A stretch of 64,000 nucleotides of DNA from Molanna angustata (lineage: Eukaryota > Arthropoda > Insecta > Trichoptera > Molannidae), in NCBI GenBank assembly GCA_963576475.1, contig OY754981.1:20681683-20745682 (forward strand), in the 5' to 3' direction. The notes under the pieces were generated by a model that was given only the letters and a program-made list of their open reading frames with translations, was not told where the DNA came from and made no database searches. The translations under genes were made by a program, and so were the position numbers. Of the stretch, positions 11,113-51,300 are shown piece after piece (the stretch's first letter is position 1; the number at the start of each line of letters is the position of its first letter).

Positions 11113-11255
11113 ATATGTCCTTGGAACAATTAAATATACATCCTCATACATTCCCTTAATTAAGAAAATACTTGTATTATAGTTGAACAGTAAGATTTGA
11201 GTCTATGTACACTGAATTACTACATAGATTTCAGTGCTCTGCCACTAACCCATAA
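11113..11255 (-). mobile_element. decayed SINE, family 2
   Basis: On the minus strand it reads GGCAGAGCACTGAAAT..., then GGGAATGTATGAGGATGTAT and CCAAGGACAT, the order seen in the cleaner copies at 18.97 and 50.85 kb. Box B has decayed. Confidence 0.5.
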
Positions 11256-11338
11256 TCTAAATTTATTTAAAAATTAACCAATAAACATCTAGCCATCCAT
11301 TCTCAATTATAACAAATGAAAAATTATTTCATCGACAA

Positions 11339-11344
11339 TTTATT
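11339..11344 (-). promoter_or_regulatory. candidate moira poly(A) signal
   Basis: AATAAA on the minus strand about 217 bp past the moira stop. It is the first good candidate, but the AT-rich DNA offers others further on. Confidence 0.35.
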
Positions 11345-11560
11345 TTATAGAACTGCATTATTTACGCTCACTACAAACTTATTCCTCGACTATATAAAAA
11401 TGATAGTTTTTCAATAGTTCGTTTTCTGTCAGCATTTAAACACAGTTTTATCAAGAGGCCATCAATTTCCCCTTTAGCATGCGTACCGCACGGCTCTATT
11501 TGCTGTTGCTCCCTATGCACCCTTGCTGCTCACAGTTGGCAGGGGTGCAGGGGGCGCGTC

Positions 11561-38507
<26,947 letters not shown>

Positions 38508-39192
38508 TTTACAAAATTTAATATGTGACAACCGACAACACAAAACAACGCGCCGCTATAATATGAAGTTAGGCACAAACTCCACCATTTTGATTTTGAC
38601 TGAGTTGCTCAGTTTGAAAAATACTCAAGAATACCAATACACGATGTATTATTTTTTAATAGCAATACCAAAAACAACATCTTCATGTTGGCAAAAATGT
38701 CATACTGACCCAATTTTTTTTCTATGGTTTTTCACTGGCTTTTGAAATGTCAATTTGGCATGGATTTATCAATATTATAATTTTATATCGAAATATAATG
38801 ACTTAATTAACTAACCGTCCAATAAAATGTATGTTTCCTATGATTTTACAATTAGAGATACATCTGAATATTTATGTTTAGTTGTTTTCTCCTTTTTGTG
38901 TCTCAAAATTCACTTATAAATTATTTGCATTTTTATTGATTCAAAGCCATACTCACCAATCCATTATTAATTCCATTAAAATATGAATGATTGCTGATTT
39001 TATATAATTTTGATAGCGTTCATGATTGATCTAGTGATTTGGTTGTTGAAACGAAAATTGCAGTTAAATTAGATACCTACTCATGATATTTGTAACAAAT
39101 ATGTGCATTTAACTTCATTGGTTCCTGTTTTTAGATTATTACAAAGCTTTGAAAAAAATGCATTTTTTTAGATTTCTGTCAGTTTTTCTACC
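38508..39192. promoter_or_regulatory. shared intergenic region / probable bidirectional promoter
   Basis: The 685 bp between the start codons of divergently transcribed moira and Hcs hold no recognisable TE or other ORF of note, so both promoters most likely lie here. TTCTGTCAG at about 39174-39182 is a good acceptor just before the Hcs ATG and may end a 5'-UTR intron. Confidence 0.5.
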
Positions 39193-39328
39193 ATGTTTCT
39201 GACATTATTTTACATGATTGCAACTTGGATGAAAGCATGGCAGCTTCGATCCATAAGGACCAAATTGCTGGAACATGTTTCTGCAGAATCTTGTGTAGTT
39301 TTCTACAAGGTTCCTGAAGATGTTGAAG
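39193..39328 (+). CDS. Hcs: Hcs exon 1 (start codon)
   Basis: 45 codons plus one base; begins MFLTLFYMIATWMKAW and ends ...FYKVPEDVE before donor GTATAA. The hydrophobic start followed by TW-x-x-AW resembles insect HCS N termini. Confidence 0.85.
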
Positions 39329-42300
39329 GTATAATAGTATCAACTTTACTTTACATATTTAATTACATAATAATAATGACTATTTATAAAGCGCCGTTTA
39401 GTGACAACTGTGGTCACCTCAATAATACTTGTGTTTCTGTGGATAGTGTTTAAATACTAGAATTTATATACCATCTTTATCCCCTTTCTGGAATCTCACA
39501 GATCATGGAACCAACAATTTTCTACATTTTTAATTCCTAAGGAAAAAACAAAAAAAATATATATTATTTTTTCAATATATTCCACAAGATAGACTGAAAT
39601 ATCTTAGGTATAAAAATTAATAGTTGTATTTAGTATGAAGGAGTGTTGAAATTTAATAAATGGATCAATGAATCAGATTAACTTATGTAGGTGGATGTGT
39701 ATAAAATAAAAAAAATCTTTTCAGAATGCTCCCGAGCCTGTTCTTCCCTTTGCGAAGATCCGAAAGGTGCCCACATCTCGGAAGTGTTGGCTGTACGAGG
39801 ATCAGCCTGCGCTTGCGCCTTGCGTCCCACCCGTAACCTCAGCCTTAGCGGATGGCGGGCCCCTCCCCCATCACCAGCTCATTTGGCCCTCCTACCCAAG
39901 TTGTCCAGGGCCCCAGTCATCTATCCATTACATCCGCAGCATGATATTGTCCTACCAAGTACATCCAAAGAAAGAATAATTGCCAGCAATGAAGTCAGCG
40001 TTCTCTTAGAGTGCGACTTGAGCGATGAAGATGTAGAAGAATTGGACATCTTACCGGTATTTCATTTAATATGCCCTTACTTATCTGTTTGCTATTACTA
40101 CAGTTATCGCTAAACATCTAGAAAAATCACTTGGAGTGCTGCGCAGAAGATAATTTGTTATTTTTGTTCGATCATGTGCCGCCCTCTCCACGTCGAAAAA
40201 TTTCAAGATATTTGGGGATAACTGTATCCCATATATTTTTTCTGTGATTATTAATTTGTTATAATATTAATGAATTATGTTTTTCAAAAACCATTCTTAA
40301 AGTCAAAGTATAAAAAATAACAGATTGGCTGACTATTATAATTTTAAAATTTGTGTTTTATGCAACCGATGCAATTATTCGAGATTTTTGCTGGTTACTC
40401 TAATACTGTATTTATTATCTGACATTTCGAATGTGCTCTGGCAACTTATATTTATAATATCTAATCAAAAAACTATGTATTGATTTTAACAGGAAAGTGA
40501 GGCATGGCATATCTTAGCTTGGCATGTTGGTGGTTCTCGTTTAGCGCTGGCGCTCCGTGGTGATATGGAGCATCTGGCTTCACTAGCTGCATCGTTTTTA
40601 AATATGAAAGGACCTTTAGCAAGATTACAAAGTATGTTTTACATTATAATTTTTCTGTTTATTCTGAAATAATATATGTGTCAGTATGGTTTATTTGATA
40701 AATAGTAATGAAAATAACAAGCATAATATTAACAATATTGTGATATAATCTATTATATAATTGAAAAAACTCTGCAATATAATCTGAACTATATTTTCCC
40801 AAATAAGTAATTGAAACAATTCATGTATTCCTTATACCAGGGTCGTGAAAGACCTAGGGGTCTACATTGATAATTACCTTTCTTGGCATGAACAGAAATC
40901 ACATGTCAGCAAATCAACTTTCTTTGTCATGAACTTTCTAAATAAACTTTCTTTCCACTTCATTGAAAATAACCCTAGCACAATCACTTCTCCTACTGTT
41001 ACTAGACCATGCTTATGTTTGCTATTTGGGTGCAAACGAGGAACATCTCTACAAATTTGAATGCCTTTAAAATGTTTGTATCCGTTTTATCTTTAGACTA
41101 AAAATATTGATAACATTTCTCATTACCGTAATCTTCTTCATTGGCTCAAGATATAACAACGACATAATATACATATCTTATCATTCTTATACAATTTCTT
41201 TTTTAATCCAAACTTACCTCAGTATCTCAAAGATAAATACACTTATCTTTCAAGCCTTAGGCGTCCACTCTGATCTGCTGAACGTACTTTACCTTCTATT
41301 GCAATTTATAGTTCTAAATTTTTCAGCAACGCTATGGAATAGTCTAAGTCCTGATATTGCATTGGCTGTCTCATTAAACATATCAAAAAACATATCAATA
41401 TTTGCGTGAGAAATGAATTTAAATAAATTTCTTCTCTGCTGGGAATCGAACCCAGGACGCCTGCACTGAAACCGAACGGCTTACCAACTGTGGCACGGCG
41501 GTCGTTTGATGCTTAACTTACTCAATAATTAAGGTTTTATGGATTTTCATCTTTTCATACTCTCACCAAAAATTTGATCACCTAAATGTGTAAAAAACTG
41601 GGGTTCTACAGGTGTCACATTTTGCATCACTTTAAAATTTTTGTGAATTAATTACTGTCTATTTAAGATGATACTCAACAACATTGTTAACCAATAATTC
41701 ATTTATTATTTTAATCTTTAAAATGTTTTTTAGGCATAGAAATTATAAAGGAAGCAATTGTATTCCATAAATATTATTATGTACTTATGTTATATTTTTT
41801 TGATACATGATGATATATTTTTTTTTGATATATTTACCTTTTAGCTGTAAATTTTGAAGGCTCTCCCATATCTCTAAATGATAAAGAATGTGTTGCCGTA
41901 TCCAGAGCAACGATCCATGGATCACCAAGACATCGTTCAAAATACTTGATGACTTTAGAAAAAATAAGTAAAAATGTGCCATCAAAATTAAATCAAGATC
42001 ATATGTCTGCTAGCACAACCCATTCAGATAAGATAACTACAGTCAAAGAGGATATCACCCAACCAAAAAATATCAAAGATAAGTTAACTATAGTCAAAGA
42101 GGATATCATTCAACCAAAAAATATTAAAGTAATAGATAATGCTAGAGAAATTAAGAAAGAAGGTTTAGAAATCAAGAGGGAAGATGAATGCCTAAAAGAT
42201 TTGAATACAAATAATGTAGCAATTAAAAAGGAACCGGAATTTGTAGATGATGTGAAAAATAAGATGACAAGTGAATATAGTAAAGATGTAAAAAACAAAA

Positions 42301-45300
42301 GGGCTGTTGAGTCCATGAAGGAAGTTAAAAATAAAAAGGATATTGAACCAATGAAAGATGTTAAAAATAGAAAAGATTGTGAGAATGGTAATGTTAAAAC
42401 CATAGAACCAAATGTCAGTGATACCAACGGAAGCATCACAGAGGAAACAATCAAGAAAACTCCCTCTGTTTCTAGAAAATCAGATTTGAAATTGGAGCTG
42501 AGTAATAAATCTGTACCTGAAAAACCCCAACCAAAAACTGTTACACTTTCAAATAAATCAAAAACTACAATATCTCACAAGAAAACTGTGACAAAGACTC
42601 TAGGAAAAAGAAGCAGCTCCAAGTCATCAATATTAGATGAACCTATTTCCATTGGTGAAAAGTCAAACAGAGGAGGTGCATCATGTCCCAGTCTTCCCAT
42701 AGTGAGACCTCCAAACATTTTAGTCTATTCAGATAGTGCCGTTACAAGAGACAACATCGCGAGAACTTTAAGAAACGTTCTTGATCCTGACAGGTATTTC
42801 CAACAACTTTTTGCATTACATTTTCAAAGCACCTTGTTATTCTTTGGTTAATGTAACAGTTTTAATATACTTTTGGTGAATTATTTTCTCTGGATCTACT
42901 CATAACTGGATCATTTTGTAAGACTCTTGACACTGAATTCCAATTTCAATATACGTTTAGAATCTACCCACCTGCTACCTTATTCTTCATTAGAAGCGTA
43001 CATCCTAATTACTGTTAAGTTTAGAAACTACCTACCTGTCACATTATTCTCTATTATTTATGGTTGGTTGTAAGCTTAGAATCGAAATTGGGATCGGAGT
43101 TGAGTTTCAAGAGTAATACCGCTTATCTGTCAGTAATATAGATCACTTTTAATTGAATGGAATTAATGTTGGATGATATATTATATTTTTACTCTTAAAC
43201 CAAAAAAATTTCTGGAGTAATTTCCAAAAATGAATTATAAACAGTCAATTATACTACATTAGAGAAACATAAAATTATATATTTTTTTTTAATATTTGAG
43301 TATATGTTCAAATATCATTATTTGTAGATATGCAGTTTACTGTTCTGGCGATGAAAGTTCTCTGGAGTCTGTTGGTCCAATGGGATCATCGTTGATTGTT
43401 GCGGGAGGAGCTTTGCCCCCTCGTGCCTCAGCAGCCCTACTTCATGCCTTACTCGGAGGAGCGAGGGTTCTCTCCCTTTGCTCAGATCTCATTCTAACCG
43501 TACTTCCATATTATCGTACTGCAGAGGTTTGTTATTTAAATTATGTAAATATGATAAAATAATCTATGGCAGTTTATAATCTTTCGTTTATTTGATTTTT
43601 GATGCATTTCGTAAATAAGGCACTTCATCAGAATTATCTTTCCAGCTTTTAAAACATGGCTTTTGGACTATCATTTGGTCTTTCTGTTCAGCATAAATTA
43701 TGCTAAATAGAAATACCCATTTAGAATCAAACATTTATTTATTATTTAACTTATGAAATTATGAACAACAATCTTATTATTTTTATTTATTTTGTTGGAA
43801 CGCCATCTATTGAGAGAATTGGTTTTTTGTAAATAATGAAAGCTACAATTCTTATATCTGAGGTGACAATGCATTTTTCGCATAGAAGTCACCTCTGAAT
43901 TGCGCCAGACTTATATGGTCATTTTTGTCTTATTTACCTACTTGTACCAATGTGTAAGTAATCGAATATTTTTACAATATATAGAACTTTCAAAATTGAA
44001 TTGATAGGGATCTCATTAAAAGGCAGAATTGGTGAACGTTGCGCAAGCGCATAAAGTGATCACGTAGACCAGCCGATGACAGGTCGTAAGCCCTGTAGGT
44101 GCCTTGATTTCCCGGTTCTCCTACAATAAATATTCCAACTTCGTCTCTATTGAGATAATTAAAAATCTGTTAAAAAATATCTTTGACTCCCGACAGGGAA
44201 AAAAATCCAATGTTTGCGCATATGCAATAATAAAAATATTCGATTTATTTATTAAATTAAAATTAGATACATACCATTATACAAAATAACATTATAATAA
44301 TAAACATAAAATCAAATCATAATTAAAGATTTATTAATCCTCGGTTGAGATCAGATCTTGTGTTCGCGGGAGGAACATAGTCTTTTCTTCATTTATATCT
44401 ATTCAACACAATCTTTGTTTAATTTTGTATGACTGTAATTAGATCAATATAACCATCATGTCATGTAGGCAGAGAATACTGACTGCCACATTTTTTTATC
44501 CTGGCAAGTATCCATCGCCATCTATCTCATTGTCTCATCAGGTATGTCTATTATTCAAACTTGTTACATTTCTGTCTTTCAGGATATTTTCACATCTTCT
44601 AACCGTACCTTTTTGGCCGACCCCAACCTCATTCCATGTCTGTCGTCATTTTTCAACCAAATAATTTTTCAGTGTATTTTGCAGGTACGAGAGAAAGAAC
44701 TGGCTAGCTTCACATATGACAAATGGAGTTCGGTAAAGTTACTTCATCATGTTTTCTGTTATCAAGCATCCCCTGCACGGAGACAATTCACTGCCGCACC
44801 AACTCCACAGTATGTTCATTTCTTAATTCCATTTGTTATTATTTTATTTTTTTTTTGACAAAAAATATGTAATTTTACATTTAATAATTCTACTAGAAAA
44901 GAATGTAAGATTGCAAGAGGTTTGAAAGATGGTAATATACAAAGTCAGTATAATAGAAGAGTTTGTATGATGCGATGCATGGATGTGAATGAGGCAAAAC
45001 ATGTATGTCAAGATAGAAGAGTCTGGCATTCCTTTCAAAATCTCTGTGGAATAAAAGTATATTTTTTATAATTAAATTAGCCGACCTGACAGACGTTGTC
45101 CTGCACGAACGTTGACTTGCCTGTTATTAGCTGGTTCAACAAACATAAAAATACTACAAGCTATCACGGTATATCCCACAGCGATAGAAATACCTACAAA
45201 AGGAAGCACGACACATACGTGTATATCTACATCTCTCTCTCACACAATAATAACAAAAAATTATGCATATAACTTAATTATTTCGTAAAATATTAATAAA

Positions 45301-48300
45301 CATGAAGACAAATACCGCAGACAGCATTGAGAAAAATATCAAGTTTTAATGGCATAACCAACATTGCATAATATTATGACATATCGAAAGCAATGTTGCC
45401 AGTATTCAAAATGCATATTCCGAAAATATTTATAACGACTGATATGTTTACTATATTAATGTACGAAATTCCTTTTTGTAAATCTAAACCATTCGGGGAC
45501 TCACATAAACACACATAAAAAGTTTCATCAAAATCGGTTCAGCCGTTTAAGAGGAGTTTAGTGACATACACACGTACAGAAGAATTATATATATAAAGAT
45601 AAAGATTATATTTCATACTATTAATTTTTATTCTTTTAGCCCAACAGAGTACCGTGGACACAATGGTCATGTATTAAAAGTAGAAATATTAGCAGCAGAA
45701 CAGACTTGGCATACTCCTTCGTTATTACAAGCCACTGATGAGCGTTCTAGTGGTACAGCAGTATTTTCTCAGGTACATTTAATTTTTTGATTTCAGTAAC
45801 TCTTGATTTTTAGAAGTACCTAACTATATTTTATTTTAGTTTTTTCATAAGTGAACATGAATTAAAACATAGTACATTGTTGCTATAGTGTGAAGTCACT
45901 AACTGACTTCACACTATTAATGACTTCACACTATAGCTATATATTTACTAACTGACTTCACACTAACAGTCTTACTATTAAAAATCTACTGCACACCCGT
46001 TTACCATTGTTTTACCATTGCCCGTGCAGCAATTATTTGAAAATCTTACTAATAAACTCTATATAACGACTGTGTAGTTACAACAAGCGTACAACAAAAA
46101 ATAATCCGACAACATTGTAATTTCGCACTCGCGTATGCGCAGAGCCGCCAACCGCCATCTGCCATTATAATTTTGACGTTTGTCATAGTTAATATTTTCA
46201 TATGTTTTTCACATTTCAAAATAGGAATATGGAAAATATAACGAATAATATCATCATACGAATATCCAAGCGAGCACCATTGTAGATATTATAAAAGAGC
46301 TGATTTTTTCTCAACTTTTCGCTCCTAAAATGCACAATTATCGAAAATATAATAATTCATAAAGAGGTTACGTCATATTATTCCAAGATATAACAATATA
46401 AACACGCATATCAAAATCAAATTCGATTTTTAATAGATGAAATTTGTCTTAAAACACCGCTAAACTACTTAGAACAGGCGGGCAAGCGATGTTTAAAATT
46501 TGTATGAGAGATACACAGTCATTAACCAACTGATCTGCTACACAGCGTTTATTAGTAACGTTTTTGCCTACACGGGTGTTAAACAGTCGTGTAAATTTTA
46601 CAACACGTTTATTAGTAAGACTGTAAATATTTATATAGTTATAATATCTTTTTCTCAATAGGTATCATTTGTAAAGAAACTTTTTTTTATATAAAGTTAC
46701 AAGTAAATAAATTAATTTTACTTATATTTCCTCTATTGAAATATTTGATTTTATTTTATTTATTTATTTATTTGATCATAACAGACATTCTGGAGACTTG
46801 TGATATTAATCGTCTCACAGATCCAGACTGAAAATACACAATTAAAAACTGTATCTCCATGTAGGCCGACAATTATATGACAAAATGATTAATTATAATA
46901 ATTCATAATTAGTATAAGTCATCCAGATAGTATCTGTTGAATGTGTAAAACAAAACCTTTGATAATAAATACGATAAAATTTATTTCTAGGTTCATTTAG
47001 AATTGGATGCTCGTGAATATCTGACAGGCGACGGAGGTTCTGCCGAACTTGCCAGACTTGGAGTATTGAGAAAGTTGTTAACTTCTTTGGGACTCTCCAC
47101 TGCCCCTACTCCTCTGATGGCAGCGCTAAACACTGAACCGCAGTACACTCCCGCTTATTTTCTAGGAATTTACGAGGTATTACTTTCAATCCATCTTATT
47201 TCCATCATTTACATTAATATAATTTGATTTTTCTCCTTTTTTGATGCATGAATTGTCATGTTGTTAATACAGTTTTTTTATTTCATATTCTTACTCTCAT
47301 TTTAAGTCTGTGCTATGAATGTTTTTTATTGGTTCAATTGAAAATCTAATTTTAGTTTTTCGTTTTTGTTTAAGTGGTAATTGTTAATTTAAATTGAGTT
47401 TATTGTTCTCTGAATATCTTACATTTTTGTACGCAGAAATCTAAGGAAGTAACTAAAATATATCACATAATTACTAATTAATAAATATATAGATAAATGT
47501 TTTGTAGTAATCACTTTTGAATATTTGTGTTGTGGTTACAAAACTTCAAGGCATAAATATACTAAATATGCATCTGCAATGTGTTCAATTAGTTGAAATC
47601 AATTTATTACGAAATTTGTAAATAATATTTCAGCTGGTATTTTGTTGCTTTTTCTCAAATCAGCAGATTTGTAGGCTCTCTGAGGTTAATTCATAAAGGA
47701 TGTTCCCTCAAAGGAGTACCATGACCTGGAAAATTATACAAAAGCTGATAGTGAAACAATGCCTCTTTAGAATTACCACAAATGACTCCTTAATTTATCT
47801 TCAATAAATATTCAGCGCTCATTTTCGTTGATCTCTAGTATTGACCCTGCAATGCATTAAATATTTACATCTGAAGACTGAATGGCATTGATGATAAAAG
47901 CATCATGAATAATGCAAGTCTCTTGTGATATTATTTATCAAGATGAAACCAGAAAATAAAGAGAATACATTCTAATTAATATTCTCAATAGAGATAAATG
48001 TGGAATAAAAGGAGATCCGGGAAATCAAAGCACCTACAGGGTTTACGACCGTCATCGGCTGGTTTACGTGATCACTTTAAGCGCTTCCCAATTCACCAAT
48101 TATGCATTTTATTGAGTTCTATATTATATGTTACTCATCAATATCTGTTCACTTGATAATAAGCAGAGAACAAATCGCCATTTTTTTTTTTTTTTAACAT
48201 GTCTACGTAGGGGACGCCAGCTATTAGTATTTGGGTCCATTTTACTCTTCCGAAGAAGCGCACTACGTAGCGTTGGGAGGGGTTTGCAATCTAGAAAAGA

Positions 48301-51300
48301 GTTTATTAATTCGGATTTTAAAAAGACCCGGGTTGTACGAAGATGGAAACACAGAATTCGGAAGATCGTTCCACAGTCGGGCTGCTGTGTAAATAAAGGA
48401 GTTCGAGAAGCGACTTGTTCGTATATGTTGAAGGTCCACTGTGAATGGATGCTGCGATTGAGTGAAGCGAGTGACTCTGTTGCGAGTGGGTGGAGGAGGG
48501 ACCAAAGATGCAAGTTCTTCTGAGCAATTCCCGTGGTAGTATCTATAGAATAAACTTAAAATACCGACTCTGCGTCTGTGTTCTAGTGATTGCAATCCAT
48601 CAGTCAGTGATGGATCATCAATCAGACGTATAGCACGCCTTTGGACAGCGTCGAGGGTATTCAGTAGGTATTGGGGGGCGCCACTCCAGAGGTGACTGCC
48701 ATATTCAATAATTGGGCGTATTTGCGCTTTGTAGAGTATACAGATCTGGGTCTTAGTAAAATATCTGCGCGCTCTATATAGTACGCTCAATTTTTTGGAG
48801 GCGAGTTTCACCTTAGCTTCGATGGAGCCCTTGTAGTGTAATTGGTTCGTTATAGATACTCCAAGCAGGTCGATAGAGCTGCTGTTAGGTAGGGTGCTTC
48901 CGTTGAAAGACACTTGCAATTCATTGGGGTTTCTCTTCGCAGAAATTAGACAGGCTTGGGTTTTTGAGACGTTAAATGAAACAAGATTACTTTCACCCCA
49001 GGTATTGATTGAGTGGAGGTAGCTATTTATTTTTTGATGAAGGTCTTTCCGGGCTTCTGATATTTCACTCTGTTTAGGAGGTTTGTCAAAAGAGAAATTG
49101 TCATGGACTGTGCTGTCATCAGCGTAACAGTGGATGGGGGCGCGTAAGAGCAAGTCATTTATATGTAGGAGGAATAGGGTTGGAGATAGAATGGACCCTT
49201 GAGGGACTCCCGCATTAATGAAATGGGGAGAAGAAGAGCAACCGTCCACTACAGTTATGACTTCGCGATCTTTTAAAAAATTCGCAATCCAAGTACACAG
49301 AGACTGGGATAGTCCATAAGAAGGGAGTTTCATTAAGAGACCTCGGTGCCAAACCCGGTCGAAAGCTTTAGAGATGTCAAGGGCGACAGTTTGAGCTTCT
49401 CCAAAGCGTTCCATAACTCGACCCCAAACGGATGTCACATACGCGAGTAGATCGCCACAAGATCGATTTCCACGAAATCCATATTGGCGGTCGCTTAAAA
49501 TTTTGTTTGCTTCGAGGTATGTGATCAACTTGGTGTTTAGTACCCTTTCCATTATTTTGGAGAGTACAGAAGTAATAGCGATGGGTCGGTAGTTAGATGG
49601 GTTGGAGCGATCACCTTTTTTGGGAATTGGGTGGATGACCGCTTTTTTCCAGTCACATGGGACAATACCAGTTTTAAACGAGAGTTTGAAGAGTTTAGTG
49701 AGAACTGGGGCTAGTTCGGCGGAGCATTTTTTTAACACAAGAACGGGAATTCCATCTGGTCCATTAGCTTTGTTAACATCCAACCCTCGGATGGCGAGTA
49801 AAACCTCAGAGAAGTTAATCCTTACTTCTTTCATTTTAAAACCACAATGTGGAACTGGTTGAGGAGTTTTTCCTCCGTCGTCAAGGGTTGAGTTATCTGC
49901 AAATAATTTACCGAGAAGATTAGCTTTGTCGGTGGCAGAGTTAGCAATGGATTCGTCATGGTTCGTTAAAGGTGGAAATGAAGATGTGCAAAAGTTCTGA
50001 CCTATGGAGGTTGACAATGACCAGAATCTTCGGCTACCGTTAGGGCATGAGGAGAGTTTTTGACTTATATGTTGGTCATGGAGTTTTTTAGCCTGGTTTT
50101 TTTACAATCCTTTGTCATCTTGTTGTATGCTTTCTTGTTTGACGGGGATTGAAGTTTTTGAAATGTTTTGAAAGCCAGATTTTTACGCGTGACTGCTTCT
50201 CGGCATTTGGAATCAAACCAAGGTTTTGTGCCTGGTCCGCAGGTTTTGAGGGAGGAGGGAATATAGCCATCCATAGCAGAAGTGATGACATCCCCTATCT
50301 CACGCGCACAGATAGAAGGGTCTTTGGTTCTAAAACAGACTTCATTCCAAGGAAAGTCGCGAAAGTGTATTCCAATCTGCTGACTTGTATTGCCAAATTT
50401 TCCTTTTAGGTTTTTCGGGTGGAAGGTCCGGGATGAAGTGGATGGCCGTTTGCACAAGGCAATGGTCTGAAGAGCCCAGTGGGGCTGTGACTTTCAGTGT
50501 GTATCCCGTTGGCGAGGTAGTCATAAAAAGATCAAGCAGATTGGGACGATGCCCAGAGACATCAGGGATGCGAGTTGGCTCTTGAACAAGTTGCTCCAGG
50601 TTATGACACAAAGCAAAGGATTCCGTCATGCGGCCAGCCGAATCGGTAGTTCCCGATTTCAGCCAATCGGAGTGATGGACATTGAAATCGCCGAGAACCG
50701 CAAATTCTGCCGACGGGTAGCGAGACAGAAGACTGTCAATGGTTTCTCCTAAGTATTTGATTTATGGAAGTGACGAAGAAACTTTTTTCTAATGCCATCT
50801 ATTGACAAATTTGTTCATATACAATGAAAGAAAGCAACAATTTAGATGGGTTTATGGCAGAGCAGTTAGCGCGCTGGGCTAGTAATCCAGTGGTCGCGAG
50901 TTTGAATCCTGCCTCAACCAATTTTGTTAACCTATAACACAAGCATTTATGCTTAATTTAGGGAATGTACGAAGATGTATATTTACTTGTTTAACAAGGA
51001 CATCTTCATTTAAAAAAAAACATTCATTATGTATGAGGTGACAATACTATCGCATATATGTGTCCTCTGAACCATGCCAGAATTATTGGTTCATTTTTTA
51101 ACTTGTTTACATACCTGTACCAATGTGTATGTAAATAAAATATTTTATGATCAACGATAAAAATCCAAATCCAGAGGGGCAAGTCCCATCAAACCGTGGA
51201 ATCAAAACCCTCATGATAACCCATATCATGGATATAATTATCATATGGAGTTCTATAATATCTTAAGATTTTATAGAACTCCATAAGATAATAATATCCA

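Noticed and set aside
38508..38543. Upstream in-frame ATG of moira (12 more residues)
   Set aside because: The family consensus starts at about the second ATG cluster; usage of the first cannot be excluded.
39767..39979. 70-aa ORF in the second frame of Hcs exon 2
   Set aside because: Internal to an exon whose other frame joins both neighbours in phase.
42110..42454. Minus-strand 114-aa hydrophobic ORF
   Set aside because: Antisense to the Lys/Glu-rich part of Hcs exon 4; hydrophobicity is the complement of Lys/Glu codons.
48128..48523. Plus-strand 131-aa ORF
   Set aside because: Antisense shadow of the LINE reverse-transcriptase C terminus.
50850..50930. Functional tRNA gene
   Set aside because: Box A and B are present, but the cloverleaf is imperfect and the sequence continues into a SINE body repeated elsewhere.
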